From assembly GCA_020633325.1 (NCBI GenBank), contig JACKDX010000001.1:744001-808000 (forward strand): a stretch of 64,000 nt of DNA, read 5' to 3'. Of the stretch, positions 1-9,521 are shown piece by piece. Origin of the DNA: Myxococcales bacterium. Lineage in GTDB: Bacteria > Myxococcota_A > Polyangia > Polyangiales > GCA-016699535. A model generated the notes under the pieces. That model saw nothing but the letters and a program-made list of their open reading frames with translations. It did no database searches and had not been told where the DNA came from. Position 1 is the first letter of the stretch; every line of letters begins with the position of its first letter. The translations under genes and the position numbers were made by a program.

Positions 1-7
1 GCCGGCC

Positions 8-631
8 ATGGGGTACATATGCGTTGCCATGCTTCCGAAAGCCAGCCCAGATTCGCCCCCGATGTTCAGCAATAAGCTGTTGGACCTCTTTTCTCGCACG
101 CATCCTGCGGCAGTTCCCATTATTTACGTCCCGATTGCAATGGGGCTTTTTTGGTATGGGGCCGTCCACAGGGCTGTGGGGGTACCTCTTTCTTTGGCGG
201 GATTTGCCGCCGGCCTGTTTATATGGACATTTGTCGAATACTGGGCCCACCGCAAATTCTTTCACTGGATCCCCAACAACGCGTTTGGCCATCGCATGCA
301 TTTCATTTTGCATGGGGTCCATCATGACTGGCCCAATGATCGATACCGCCTCGTGATGCCTCCTGGCGCCAGCTTGGCTGCGCTCCCATTTTTCTTTGCC
401 GCCTTTTGGCTCTTGCTGAGGGAGCACAGTTACGCAACTTTCTCAGGTTTTATCGTAGGGTACATGGCCTACGACTTGCTCCATTACTATATCCACCACT
501 TTGCGCCCCAGCACCCGTGGTTCAAGAAGCTCAGGCGCCATCACATGATTCACCACTTCAAGCACGAGGCTCAACACCGGAAATTCGGCGTCTCCTCGAC
601 GTTGTGGGATCACGTGTTTCGCACGTACTGA
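8..631 (+). CDS. fatty acid hydroxylase / sterol desaturase family protein
   Basis: Integral membrane di-iron hydroxylase of the FA2H-like family, which hydroxylates lipid acyl chains. The histidine clusters of the family are all visible: HRKFFH (residues 81-86), HGVHH (102-106), HYYIHH (159-164) and HHMIHH (178-183), followed by FGVSSTLWDHVF near the C-terminus. Hydrophobic stretches lie at about 37-52, 60-78 and 122-136. The start is uncertain: the frame stays open to the window edge, and ATG at 29 or 62 would fit the usual family N-terminus as well. It converges on the lytic transglycosylase gene with a gap of 13 bases. The exact lipid substrate cannot be read from sequence. Confidence 0.85.
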   Translation: MGYICVAMLPKASPDSPPMFSNKLLDLFSRTHPAAVPIIYVPIAMGLFWYGAVHRAVGVPLSLAGFAAGLFIWTFVEYWAHRKFFHWIPNNAFGHRMHFILHGVHHDWPNDRYRLVMPPGASLAALPFFFAAFWLLLREHSYATFSGFIVGYMAYDLLHYYIHHFAPQHPWFKKLRRHHMIHHFKHEAQHRKFGVSSTLWDHVFRTY

Positions 632-644
632 GCGCGTTTGAGCG

Positions 645-1331
645 TCAGTATACGAGTGGCGAAGGCTGCCCGAAGGAGGCTTGAAGTGGCTGAAAGGGCA
701 CCTCCTTAGGTGCGACGGGTCCAAGCCCCACGCTTCCTCTCAGGGCATTTCGAGTTTCGAGCACCTTCTTGGCGTAGTCCGGATTGCCGCCACACCGCCC
801 TGTGTTGTAGGAGCCCAAGGCCGCTGAGACGTCCCCGTCGCAAAGGCGCAGCGAACGGGCCAAGAGATCGGTGGCTCTTTCAATCAACTCCTTTTGGCAG
901 GCGCCGGTCTGGCGGGTGCATCGGGCGCGGAACTGGGAGTCCTTGACGAAGCGAACCTGTCTTCCCCACGGGCTCTTGGGATGCATTTGCAATAGGCCCC
1001 GCTCTCCCAATGCGCCGGTTGCAAACGGGTTTAAGCTGCTTTCGCGAAACGCCATCGCCGCGAGCAACCACGGGTCCACGTGGTGACGGTTGCCCGCCTC
1101 CTCGAAATAGTGCGAGAAAGCCTCAAGTCTTGCTGTGCACCCGGCTCGGGCATCGCGACAGTGCCGCACAAACACCGGCTCCTCGGCGTACCTCTTGTGG
1201 TTGAGCACCAGTGCCCCCCGCATGGCTCGTGCCAACAGCTTCGCGCGGTCGCGGCCCTCGGCCCGGACCTCGCCCACACCCCATGACGTGGCTAGCAATC
1301 CCATCAGTAAGCAAAGAATACGTTGTCGCAT
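645..1331 (-). CDS. lytic transglycosylase, SLT domain
   Basis: Secreted or periplasmic peptidoglycan lytic transglycosylase of the Slt/MltE-like fold, 228 residues. An N-terminal signal peptide (about residues 1-24) ends near VRA. The catalytic motif RESSLNPFA carries the presumed catalytic Glu97, followed by RGLLQMHP (111-118) and YNTG (175-178), the three classic SLT motifs in order. Four extra cysteines between the motifs suggest disulfides in the periplasm. It would cut the glycan backbone without hydrolysis during wall remodelling. The gene stands alone, divergent from the sahR-like gene. Confidence 0.85.
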   Translation of the reverse strand: MRQRILCLLMGLLATSWGVGEVRAEGRDRAKLLARAMRGALVLNHKRYAEEPVFVRHCRDARAGCTARLEAFSHYFEEAGNRHHVDPWLLAAMAFRESSLNPFATGALGERGLLQMHPKSPWGRQVRFVKDSQFRARCTRQTGACQKELIERATDLLARSLRLCDGDVSAALGSYNTGRCGGNPDYAKKVLETRNALRGSVGLGPVAPKEVPFQPLQASFGQPSPLVY

Positions 1332-1492
1332 CGGAACACTCCTTGTTCATGTCCCACCGTCCATAAGCGGCGTAGTACTACCCCAATTCAGACGGAGGGA
1401 CAGCCCAAAGTGGCGCTTTTTTCCGCAAACCGCTGGCGGGGGCGATACGACAGTTTCGGCGACACTCAAGGCTATTTAATGCCATCTTAGAC

Positions 1493-1566
1493 ATGAATTC
1501 GCGCGATTCATGCCATTTACGGATTTACCTTGCAAATCTATCGATATATGCGAATATATGCATATA
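1493..1566. promoter_or_regulatory. palindromes at the start of the sahR-like gene (possible operator)
   Basis: Three symmetric elements are packed here: ATGAAT-N7-ATTCAT (1493-1511), the 8-bp palindrome TATCGATA (1539-1546) and the perfect 12-bp palindrome TATATGCATATA (1555-1566). They overlap the possible start codons of the ArsR-type regulator. ArsR-family repressors bind AT-rich dyads and often control themselves, so an autoregulatory operator is a reasonable inference. I did not match the sites to a published SahR consensus. Confidence 0.4.
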
Positions 1567-2559
1567 GTGATCGAATCCGCATTTGAACACCCCAGCAGCC
1601 GATCGAACGAGCCCCCGCGCTGGGTGCTTTATCGCACGCTGGCTGACCCGCTCAGGCTCCGTCTATTGGCGCTGATCCACCGGGAAGAATTCACGCTCGG
1701 GGAACTGACCCAGCTCGTGGACGAGCCTCAGCCGACAGTCTCTCGGCACATTTCTCAGCTTCGCTCACGAGGTCTCATCAAGATTCGCAAGGAAGGTACC
1801 CGTGCGTTTGCGACTTTGGTCAAGCCGCTTGCTGCCGACCCGGTACTAAAAGACGCCTTGCTCAACGGCGCCCGGCTCTGTGAAGGCGACGGGAGCTTCG
1901 ATCGGATTGGCCCACTCCTTGCCCAGAGGGAGGATGCGGCACGGGAGTTTTTTCGCACGTTTCAGGGCCGACCTCACGTAGAAACGCTTTCGCCCATCAT
2001 GGAACTCCACCTGGCTGCTCTTCGGCCACTGATGGGCCGGACACAGCTTGCGATCGATGTGGGGACGGGGGATGGCGCACGCCTTGAATTACTCGCACCT
2101 CTGTTTACACGGGTAATTGGCGTGGATCGGGAGCCCACACGTCTGCTCGGCGTCGAAAAGCGCATGCGGACGCTCGGGCATGCCCATGTCGAGCTATGTT
2201 GCGCCGAATACACCGACGAGGGGCTGCGGGCGGCGATTTTCGGCCACGGCGGCGCCGATGTCGTGTTCGCCACCCGAGTGCTTCATCATGCCGCAAGGCC
2301 CGCTTCGGCCATGGGGGCCCTCGCCGACATGGCGCGATCAGGCGGCCGTGTCGTTGTTGTCGACTATCAGCCTCATCAGGACGAATCCCTGAGGGGCGAG
2401 GCCGATGTTTGGCTAGGGTTTGAGGCACCCGAGCTTCGACGCCTCGCCGAAACTGCTGGCTTAAAGAATATTGATGTTTTACCCCTCGCCACTCCCCGAG
2501 GTTTTAAGGGAGCCGATGCGCACCTCAAATGGCAAATGCTAAGCGGAACAAAGGAGTAG
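1510..2559 (+). CDS. sahR: ArsR-family regulator fused to SAM-dependent methyltransferase domain (SahR-like)
   Basis: 349 residues. The N-terminal winged helix-turn-helix (about residues 38-105, with DPLRLRLLALIH and QPTVSRHISQLRSRGL) is followed by a class I methyltransferase fold (about 160-345) with the SAM-binding loop AIDVGTGDGARLELL and acidic strand VIGVD. This is the architecture described for SahR, the repressor of methyl-cycle genes in Proteobacteria that senses S-adenosylhomocysteine. The neighbour supports it: ahcY, the SAH hydrolase gene, starts two bases after the stop, with its ribosome site inside the end of this gene. The start is uncertain: ATG at 1510 or 1558, or GTG at 1567, and none has a clear ribosome site. 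The name rests on architecture and context. Confidence 0.8.
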   Translation: MPFTDLPCKSIDICEYMHIVIESAFEHPSSRSNEPPRWVLYRTLADPLRLRLLALIHREEFTLGELTQLVDEPQPTVSRHISQLRSRGLIKIRKEGTRAFATLVKPLAADPVLKDALLNGARLCEGDGSFDRIGPLLAQREDAAREFFRTFQGRPHVETLSPIMELHLAALRPLMGRTQLAIDVGTGDGARLELLAPLFTRVIGVDREPTRLLGVEKRMRTLGHAHVELCCAEYTDEGLRAAIFGHGGADVVFATRVLHHAARPASAMGALADMARSGGRVVVVDYQPHQDESLRGEADVWLGFEAPELRRLAETAGLKNIDVLPLATPRGFKGADAHLKWQMLSGTKE

Positions 2560-2561
2560 GG

Positions 2562-3881
2562 ATGTCAAAAGAGCACACATACAAAGTCGCGGACCTATCG
2601 TTGGCCGATTGGGGCCGGAAAGAAATCGCGATTGCCGAAACCGAAATGCCAGGCCTGATGGCATTGCGCAAGGAATACGCCGATGCCAAGCCGCTTAGTG
2701 GCGCGCGTATCGCGGGTTGTTTGCACATGACGGTGCAGACGGCTGTCTTGATTGAAACCCTGACGGAGTTGGGCGCCGAGGTGACGTGGACCAGCTGCAA
2801 TATTTTTTCCACGCAGGATCACGCTGCTGCTGCCATCGCCAAAAGCGGGGTGCCGGTATTTGCGTGGAAGGGTGAGACCGAAGAAGAGTACAACTGGTGT
2901 ATCGAGCAACAGCTTCATGCCTTCAAAGGCGGCAAGGCGCCCAACTTGTTATTGGACGACGGCGGTGACTTGACCCAAGTGGTACACGCCAAGTATCCGC
3001 AGATGTTCAAGGGGGCCGATGGAATTCGCGGCTTGTCCGAGGAAACCACGACGGGCGTTCACCGTCTCTATGACATGGAAAAGAACAACACTTTGGCCAC
3101 CGTCGCCATCAATGTGAATGATTCGGTGACCAAATCGAAATTCGATAACTTGTATGGCTGCCGCGAATCGCTGATCGATGGCATCAAGCGCGCCACAGAC
3201 GTCATGATCGCCGGCAAGATCGCCGTTGTGTGTGGCTATGGCGATGTGGGTAAAGGCTGTGCACAGGCGCTCCAGGCGTTTGGCGCGCGTGTGGTGATCA
3301 CGGAGATCGATCCCATTTGTGCGCTCCAAGCCGCGATGGAGGGCTTTGATGTCCGAACTATGCAAGACGTGGCACACACCGGTGACATCTTTGTGACTGC
3401 CACCGGTTGCAGCGACGTGATTACCGGCGAACATATGAAGGCGATGAAGAACGAAGCGATCGTATGCAATATCGGGCACTTCGACTCAGAGATCCAAATG
3501 AGCTATTTGGAGAACAATCCGGAAATCGGCGAAGAGAACATCAAACCGCAAGTCGACCACTTCATCTTCCCGGATGGAAAGAAAATCATCGTGCTCGCGC
3601 GCGGTCGGCTCGTCAATCTGGGGTGCGCCACGGGACACCCAAGTTTTGTGATGTCCAACTCGTTTAGCAACCAGGTCTTGGCGCAGCTTTCTCTTTGGAC
3701 CGAACCTGATAAATATCAAAAGGGAAAAGTCTACGTGTTGCCCAAGCACCTGGACGAAAAAGTCGCGGCTCTGCACTTAGGGCAACTGGGCGCTAGGCTG
3801 ACCACGCTCACCTCCGCTCAAGCACAGTACCTGGGCATTCCGATCGAAGGTCCCTTCAAACCGGACTACTACCGCTACTGA
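2562..3881 (+). CDS. ahcY: adenosylhomocysteinase
   Basis: S-adenosylhomocysteine hydrolase (439 residues) reversibly splits SAH into adenosine and homocysteine, relieving product inhibition of methyltransferases. The family blocks SCNIFSTQDHAAAAI, VNDSVTKSKFDNLYGCRES and the NAD-binding loop GYGDVGKG (225-232) are intact, and the protein ends in the typical KPDYYRY. ATG 2562 is chosen because AAGGAG (2551-2556) sits correctly before it; an ATG at 2529 inside the upstream gene would give an atypical N-terminus. Translational coupling with the sahR-like gene is likely. Confidence 0.97.
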   Translation: MSKEHTYKVADLSLADWGRKEIAIAETEMPGLMALRKEYADAKPLSGARIAGCLHMTVQTAVLIETLTELGAEVTWTSCNIFSTQDHAAAAIAKSGVPVFAWKGETEEEYNWCIEQQLHAFKGGKAPNLLLDDGGDLTQVVHAKYPQMFKGADGIRGLSEETTTGVHRLYDMEKNNTLATVAINVNDSVTKSKFDNLYGCRESLIDGIKRATDVMIAGKIAVVCGYGDVGKGCAQALQAFGARVVITEIDPICALQAAMEGFDVRTMQDVAHTGDIFVTATGCSDVITGEHMKAMKNEAIVCNIGHFDSEIQMSYLENNPEIGEENIKPQVDHFIFPDGKKIIVLARGRLVNLGCATGHPSFVMSNSFSNQVLAQLSLWTEPDKYQKGKVYVLPKHLDEKVAALHLGQLGARLTTLTSAQAQYLGIPIEGPFKPDYYRY

Positions 3882-4029
3882 GACGACCTCCCAACCGATG
3901 CGTTCTTGGGACCTTGGTGGGACCCAGTAGTCCCGGCGGCTACATGGTCAAGCGGCACGCAAGCCCGAATTTTCGCGATAATCTCCGCATGTTATTGCCT
4001 ATCTTACTGTGAGATCGACTCTCGGCAGG

Positions 4030-4045
4030 TGGCATGTTTTATGCG
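4030..4045 (+). promoter_or_regulatory. possible sigma-54 (-24/-12) promoter
   Basis: TGGCATGTTTTATGCG matches the consensus TGGCACG-N4-TTGC at most positions, with the invariant GG and GC separated by exactly ten bases. It lies 27 bases before the ATG of the lipoprotein gene at 4073. A single site of this kind can arise by chance, so it is only a candidate. Confidence 0.4.
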
Positions 4046-4072
4046 TGAATTCTGAGCGCTCACCGAGCCAGG

Positions 4073-5542
4073 ATGCCAACCGTGAAAATAAACAGTGAGA
4101 CCAGAATCGGAATTTTTATGCTGGTGTTGGCGCAAGGCGTAACGGGCTGCAGCCAGGACGACCACTCAACGGTGGCGTTAGCCAGGATAAGTGCATTTAG
4201 TACATATAGCGCAAGCCTGGGGACAACCATTCACGTCGCTGGCGACTATCCGATGGACGCAGTGTACGCGTTCAACTTTCGCGGAAGCTACACGCGCGAG
4301 GACGGCACAGCGAGCGCTGTGACTTCGGCTCGTTTGTCGGCGCAACGTGTGAGTCCAAGCTTGCTCGACATGGATCTCAGCCCATTTAGTCACCCTTTCG
4401 ATAAGCAACAGCAGCCCGGGGTTTTCAAAGGGACTGTCGAGCTTGAGGCGACCATGGCAAATGGTGCGATGCTTGCCGGAGAACCTTTTGACATAGAATT
4501 CGAAATAGAGCCGTCCATCGTGGTAAGAGAATTTGCACCCGTTGTTTGCAATATGCCAGTTGCCCAACGCCTTCTTGCCGGAGGTAGCTATCAACTGACG
4601 GTCGAGTTTTTGGGATTCAATCCGACGCAAGTCGACTATGAGTTTCATGCGCCGGGGTTCCACGGAGGCGTTCAGAGGCTTACGCATCATTCCATCCAAG
4701 AAAAAATCGATATCGTCGGTCCCGATGACGGTCTCATTGCCCTCCCATCGGTTTCTGATGACGTCAGCGGCTATTCTTTGAGCGTCATCATTACTGCCTT
4801 TGGCGCAGATGGAAGTAAGGTTGTTTCGGAGTTCACAGGTACCGTGCATAGAGTGATTGAGGTCGTGCCCGGGGATGTCCTACGTATTGGCAGCTGCGAT
4901 GATTTCGCGGAGCTGGGGTGCACATCCGATGGCGAGGCATCGGTCAAAGTCCCCCCGGAGCTCATACGCACCAAGAGTTATGCCGTTGACTGGAATCAGA
5001 TGCCGGGTCTGCGGGAGGAGTCTCCCCTCGCGACTCTCCCCGGTTATTCAGACGGCATAATCCCGACCTTTTATGATCCCAACCAGGACCGACTAGTGTG
5101 GATGGCTCCAGGGAGCGCTGGTCTCGATGATCGATTGCTTCAGGATGAGATCAGTTGCGCCATGACCTCTGAGGACAGGAATTTTCCGGTACCCGGGGTC
5201 GATCCAATGGTCAAACCGACTTCCCCCAGTAGTTGGGCCGGGACGGATCAAATTCACAAGCGGTGTAGTGAGTACGATCCAATAGTGAGTGCGCGCAACT
5301 CTTTGGGGATGGAGCTATACTCGCAAAGAGAGCAGACAGAGGATCAAGCGGCTTTACTATATGTCCAAGCAGTGCAGTTGATCCGTCGCCTAGATATCCT
5401 ACGGCACGATGCCTGTGGAAATGCCAGTCTGATTGGCACGGTCGATTTCACCGATTGGTTCTGGACCCCGCAATGGGTAAGCGCCCCCAGCTGCAGCAAC
5501 GCCGCTCAGGTGCCACCAAGTACTTGCGAAGTGCGGCACTAG
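4073..5542 (+). CDS. predicted lipoprotein of unknown function
   Basis: 489 residues with an N-terminal signal peptide ending in the lipobox VTGC (Cys26), so it is probably lipid-anchored in the outer membrane. The first half is rich in beta strand and may hold Ig-like domains; the second half has scattered cysteines and no motif I recognise. It is preceded by about 190 bases of non-coding DNA holding a sigma-54-like element and followed at once by tRNA-Gly on the other strand. No operon partner. The reading frame itself is convincing; the role is unknown. Confidence 0.7.
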   Translation: MPTVKINSETRIGIFMLVLAQGVTGCSQDDHSTVALARISAFSTYSASLGTTIHVAGDYPMDAVYAFNFRGSYTREDGTASAVTSARLSAQRVSPSLLDMDLSPFSHPFDKQQQPGVFKGTVELEATMANGAMLAGEPFDIEFEIEPSIVVREFAPVVCNMPVAQRLLAGGSYQLTVEFLGFNPTQVDYEFHAPGFHGGVQRLTHHSIQEKIDIVGPDDGLIALPSVSDDVSGYSLSVIITAFGADGSKVVSEFTGTVHRVIEVVPGDVLRIGSCDDFAELGCTSDGEASVKVPPELIRTKSYAVDWNQMPGLREESPLATLPGYSDGIIPTFYDPNQDRLVWMAPGSAGLDDRLLQDEISCAMTSEDRNFPVPGVDPMVKPTSPSSWAGTDQIHKRCSEYDPIVSARNSLGMELYSQREQTEDQAALLYVQAVQLIRRLDILRHDACGNASLIGTVDFTDWFWTPQWVSAPSCSNAAQVPPSTCEVRH

Positions 5543-5564
5543 GACGTTGCTATTACATATCGTT

Positions 5565-5640
5565 TGGAGCGGGCAATCGGATTCGAACCGACGACTTGCA
5601 GCTTGGGAAGCTGCCACTCTACCAACTGAGTTATGCCCGC
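5565..5640 (-). tRNA. tRNA-Gly (CCC)
   Basis: A complete cloverleaf on the minus strand: acceptor GCGGGCA, anticodon loop TTCCCAA on a GCAGC/GCTGC stem giving anticodon CCC, T-loop GGTTCGAATCC, and an encoded CCA end. It reads the glycine codon GGG. Confidence 0.95.
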
Positions 5641-5687
5641 GATGGCTCGGATGTAAACCTGGTTGCCGAGGCGCGTCAAGCGAGGTG

Positions 5688-8060
5688 TTAAAGAGGCGAT
5701 TTGCCCTCGAGCTCTTCGATTTTCCGTGCGGCGTTACGAAAATCCCGTTGGCGCTTGATGACTTCCGAGAAATAATAGACGGCTTCTCCGGAATCGCCCA
5801 ACGCTTCATAGGCCAGCCCCAGTTCGTAAAAAAGGCCTAGCTCCTCTTCTTTGGTTTTCTGCTCGGCGTGTAACCCCCGTTTGAAATTTTTGATGGCCTC
5901 GGTGAGCTGGCCCTTCTCCTTGAAACAAATGCCAATCATGGTGGAGGCATTGCATTCGCGGGCCGGATTTTTCATGCAAATCTTAAACTCTTCGATAGCG
6001 TCGTCGTATAAGGCCATCTCTTTGTATGCGATGCCCAAGTCGAAGTGCGTGTCGGTGTCTTCAGCACTCAGTTGCTCTTGAATGCCTCGCCGAATTTGGC
6101 GCAGTGCATTGTTGACCTCTAAAGCCTGCATGCCCGAATCAGTTTCTTCAGGAAAAACCTCCTCCGCCAATTGCTCCGTTAGCGCTGCAGTCTGATCCGT
6201 GGAATCGACGACGATTAAGGGAGAGGAGTCTTCGATGGATGCCGCGAGCGCTTTCGCCTCCTCCAGTCGGGATAGCACCAGCCGGTTTTTCGGGTAAGCG
6301 TTTAGCAGATCTTGCAGCGCTTGAAGGGTTTCCTCGTAGAGACCTTGGACCAAATAAAACTCTGCCTCATCGAGGGCCTGTTCCACCCTAAGACTACCAG
6401 AGTTCCCGATTGATACCGCTCTAGGTGGCACGCTCTGGGCAACGGGCAGTGCCTCGAACTCCATGGGCGTCAGCGGCCGGAGCCGAGAATCCTCGATCAA
6501 AGGGCGCCCGGGCGGGGCATAGGCCGGCGCCGCCGCGGAGGAAACGGCACGCTCGGCGTGCGGAAGTGGAAGGGAGGCCAAGTTTCGGCGTGTAGCAGAG
6601 AGTTCCTTGCGTATATGGGCCAAAGCGCCGTCGTGCGCGGTCACATCTGTGTGCTCCTCTTGCATGAGCCGGCCTGATATGGGCTGAGGAGGCGCAGAGG
6701 CGTCACCGCGTGGCGAAAGCGAGGCCGCTTCCTCTCTATAGATTTGAGCGCGTGCAGGATCCGTTGCTTCACATGCCTTTGCCAGGTGATCGAGCTGTGT
6801 GATGGCTTCGTCTATATTTCCCGCTTCAAGATAGATCTCTTTGAGCTTTTCACGTGCCTCCATATGGGAAGGCGCGATTTCTAATACGCGCAAAAGCTGC
6901 TTGGTCACTTCTGCCTTGAGACCATAGTTTTCGTAAACGCCACACTCGGTCATCAGTCGGGCGATCTGTGCCTCTTTGGCGATGGCGGGCGATATACCAG
7001 CCGCTGCCATGGCGGGATGGGCGAAAATGTCGCTTGGGGGGCCGTCAAACGTTTCGTCTTCTTCCAACAGCTCAACTTCGTCGTCGTCGATGGCATCGAG
7101 GTCTACCGGTTGTTCAGCTGTTCTTGGCGCATAACTCGGGAAACGCGGAGATAACCCCGACGGAGCATAACCTGCGAGGGCTTGTTGGGCATTCTCGTCG
7201 TGAGGGTCAAGAGCCAAAATTTTCCCTAACACGTCAGCCCGCTCTTTAAGCTTATTTTTATGCTGATAAACGTTTGCCAGCTCTCTGTACACTGAGATGG
7301 CCTTTTCCTCTTGTCCAATAGCCTGAAATGCCGCCGCCAGCAGTGACAACGTCTCGGGGTCGTTTGGGTTTCTGCTAAAGCAGAGCTGCAATTTCGATAA
7401 GGCCGCTTTAGGTTCGTTCTTTCTCAAATAAAGCGACGCGATTTCGTGTGCCAGCGCCGTGTCGTCCGACCTATGAAAAAGCAAGCGCTCACACACTTTG
7501 ATATAGTCGTCTGTCCGGTTCTGTTCCTTCAAAAGCTGCGCACCCGCTTCGAACTGCTCCGCAGCGGCCAGAATGCTGCCTGCCTGTGAGAGTGATTCCG
7601 CATACTTAATTCGTACAGGGACGTTGGTCGGATCGAGATCCACCATAAGGGCAAAAGTCGCCATCGCTTGGGGGTGATTGCCTGCTTCGATGTGCTGAGC
7701 AGCGATATCCTCATAGGTCTGAAGAGCGTCGTTAACCAGCGCTAGCTGTTTGTACATTTCAGCCAGCCGCATTGCCACATCGATTCTGCGCGCGTCAAGT
7801 TTGAGAATCTGTTTGTAAACCGCAACGGCTTTTAAGAAAAAACCCTGTTGTGCGTAATGTTGAGCTACATGATGGTAGCTTTCTATCGCTTCGTCGCGAT
7901 CACCTTTGCGTGTGTAAAGATCGCCAATCTTCAGCAGCGTTCGAATGTCTTTCGGATTGGTTTCCAAGACCTTTTTAAACTCGGCGATAGCGCGATCGTA
8001 CAAGCCCTTTGCGGCGTATTTCTGCGCGTTCTCAAGCGTCTTGGTGCGGTCTTGGGTCAC
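5688..8060 (-). CDS. large tetratricopeptide repeat protein
   Basis: 790 residues without an obvious signal peptide. Residues 1-310 form a TPR array, starting with the unit AKGLYDRAIAEFKKVLETNP; a linker (about 310-480) is acidic and low in complexity; more TPR units follow to the C-terminus (for example YEMALYDDAIEEFK-like and YELGLAYEALGDSGEAV). It is presumably a cytoplasmic scaffold for protein-protein contacts. It is the last gene of the minus-strand roadblock-aroQ-accB-accC run, 72 bases after accC, so it may be partly co-transcribed. The partner proteins are unknown. Confidence 0.85.
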   Translation of the reverse strand: MTQDRTKTLENAQKYAAKGLYDRAIAEFKKVLETNPKDIRTLLKIGDLYTRKGDRDEAIESYHHVAQHYAQQGFFLKAVAVYKQILKLDARRIDVAMRLAEMYKQLALVNDALQTYEDIAAQHIEAGNHPQAMATFALMVDLDPTNVPVRIKYAESLSQAGSILAAAEQFEAGAQLLKEQNRTDDYIKVCERLLFHRSDDTALAHEIASLYLRKNEPKAALSKLQLCFSRNPNDPETLSLLAAAFQAIGQEEKAISVYRELANVYQHKNKLKERADVLGKILALDPHDENAQQALAGYAPSGLSPRFPSYAPRTAEQPVDLDAIDDDEVELLEEDETFDGPPSDIFAHPAMAAAGISPAIAKEAQIARLMTECGVYENYGLKAEVTKQLLRVLEIAPSHMEAREKLKEIYLEAGNIDEAITQLDHLAKACEATDPARAQIYREEAASLSPRGDASAPPQPISGRLMQEEHTDVTAHDGALAHIRKELSATRRNLASLPLPHAERAVSSAAAPAYAPPGRPLIEDSRLRPLTPMEFEALPVAQSVPPRAVSIGNSGSLRVEQALDEAEFYLVQGLYEETLQALQDLLNAYPKNRLVLSRLEEAKALAASIEDSSPLIVVDSTDQTAALTEQLAEEVFPEETDSGMQALEVNNALRQIRRGIQEQLSAEDTDTHFDLGIAYKEMALYDDAIEEFKICMKNPARECNASTMIGICFKEKGQLTEAIKNFKRGLHAEQKTKEEELGLFYELGLAYEALGDSGEAVYYFSEVIKRQRDFRNAARKIEELEGKSPL

Positions 8061-8132
8061 AATGTGTCTGGTCTGCTTGCCGTTCTGTAGTTAAAAAGCA
8101 AAGGAGCCAACTGCAGCAGGGACGCTAATTTA

Positions 8133-9509
8133 TTACGAATGTAGTGGGAAGTCTATGTTTAGGGCGGCGATGCTCGATAAGCCGCATTGATCGATAAAAC
8201 GTGTGGAGAACTTACCTGACACGAAGTCGGGATTTTGGAGTATGAACTGATGAAGCCTGACGTTGGTTCGAATCCCCGACACGATGGTCTCGCTCAAGGC
8301 CCGACGCATTCTCGCGATGGCGTCCGTGCGGTTACGGGAATGCGCGATGACCTTAAACAGAAGTGAGTCGTAATGAGACGGCACGCGCCAGCCACCATAT
8401 ACGCCACTATCGACCCGTATCCCTGCGCCGCCAGGAGGGTGATATTCGTGAATCAAGCCGGGTGAAGGCGCAAACGTTTGGGGATCCTCGGCATTGATAC
8501 GGCATTCAATGGCGTGACCCCGTGGCGAGAGTAGGCCGTCCGGAATGGAGGTGACTTGTCCGGCTGCTATGAGAATTTGTTCTGTCACGAGATCCACACC
8601 GGTAATGAGCTCAGTCACCGGATGTTCCACTTGGACGCGGGTGTTCATTTCCATGAAACTGAGCGAGCCCTTTTCGTCCATCAGGAACTCTAATGTACCC
8701 AGGGAAACATAACCGCTTTCACGCATGGCGCGGCTGATGGTCGAGGCCATGTCATTGCGCAGTTCCGCTGACACTGCAACACTGGGCGCCTCCTCCAACA
8801 GCTTTTGATGACGGCGCTGAATCGTGCACTCACGCTCGCCAAGAACACGGACATTGCGTTGTGTGTCGCACACCACCTGGAACTCGATATGACGTGGTTC
8901 TTCCACGAATCGCTCGCAGTAGAGATCACCGTTGCGAAACCCAGCCAACGCTTCAGCCCGCGCCGAAGCAAACACGCGTAACATGTTTTCGTTGCTGCGA
9001 ACGATTTGCATGCCTCGGCCGCCGCCACCACCGGCCGCCTTCAGCATGACCGGATAACCGATGGCTTTGGCTTGGGCCACGGCGTCCTGCACATCGCGCA
9101 GTAATCCACTGCCTTTGGATAATGGAAGTCCAAGCCGTTCAGCCAGTTGTCGCGCCTGGATCTTATCGCCCCACTGCTGCATGTTTTCTGGAGTCGGTCC
9201 TATGAAGGTAAGACCGCAATCGCCGCATACCGTCGCAAACTCGGAATTTTCTGAAAGAAAACCATAACCAGGGTGGATGGCGTCGGCACCAGTTATTTCC
9301 GCTGCGGCGATGATGGCGGGAATGTTCAAATAGCTTAACGCGGGGGATGCAGGGCCGATGCATACGGACTCATCGGCAAAACGTACATGTAAAGCGTTCT
9401 CATCGACTTCGCTATGGACGGCGACGGTGGGGATTTGCAGTTCACGACATGCTCGAATGATGCGCAGGGCAATTTCGCCGCGGTTTGCAATCAAGATTTT
9501 CTTGAACAT
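8133..9509 (-). CDS. accC: acetyl-CoA carboxylase, biotin carboxylase subunit
   Basis: 458 residues, full length. The enzyme carboxylates the biotin on BCCP with ATP and bicarbonate, the first half-reaction of malonyl-CoA synthesis. Diagnostic features are the start FKKILIANRGEIALRIIRAC, the glycine-rich ATP-grasp loop KAAGGGGGRGMQIV, and EMNTRVQVEHPVTE at the active site. It follows accB by 12 bases on the same strand, as in most bacteria. accD is also in this window on the plus strand; accA is not seen. Confidence 0.97.
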   Translation of the reverse strand: MFKKILIANRGEIALRIIRACRELQIPTVAVHSEVDENALHVRFADESVCIGPASPALSYLNIPAIIAAAEITGADAIHPGYGFLSENSEFATVCGDCGLTFIGPTPENMQQWGDKIQARQLAERLGLPLSKGSGLLRDVQDAVAQAKAIGYPVMLKAAGGGGGRGMQIVRSNENMLRVFASARAEALAGFRNGDLYCERFVEEPRHIEFQVVCDTQRNVRVLGERECTIQRRHQKLLEEAPSVAVSAELRNDMASTISRAMRESGYVSLGTLEFLMDEKGSLSFMEMNTRVQVEHPVTELITGVDLVTEQILIAAGQVTSIPDGLLSPRGHAIECRINAEDPQTFAPSPGLIHEYHPPGGAGIRVDSGVYGGWRVPSHYDSLLFKVIAHSRNRTDAIARMRRALSETIVSGIRTNVRLHQFILQNPDFVSGKFSTRFIDQCGLSSIAALNIDFPLHS

Positions 9510-9521
9510 AGAAAATGACCG

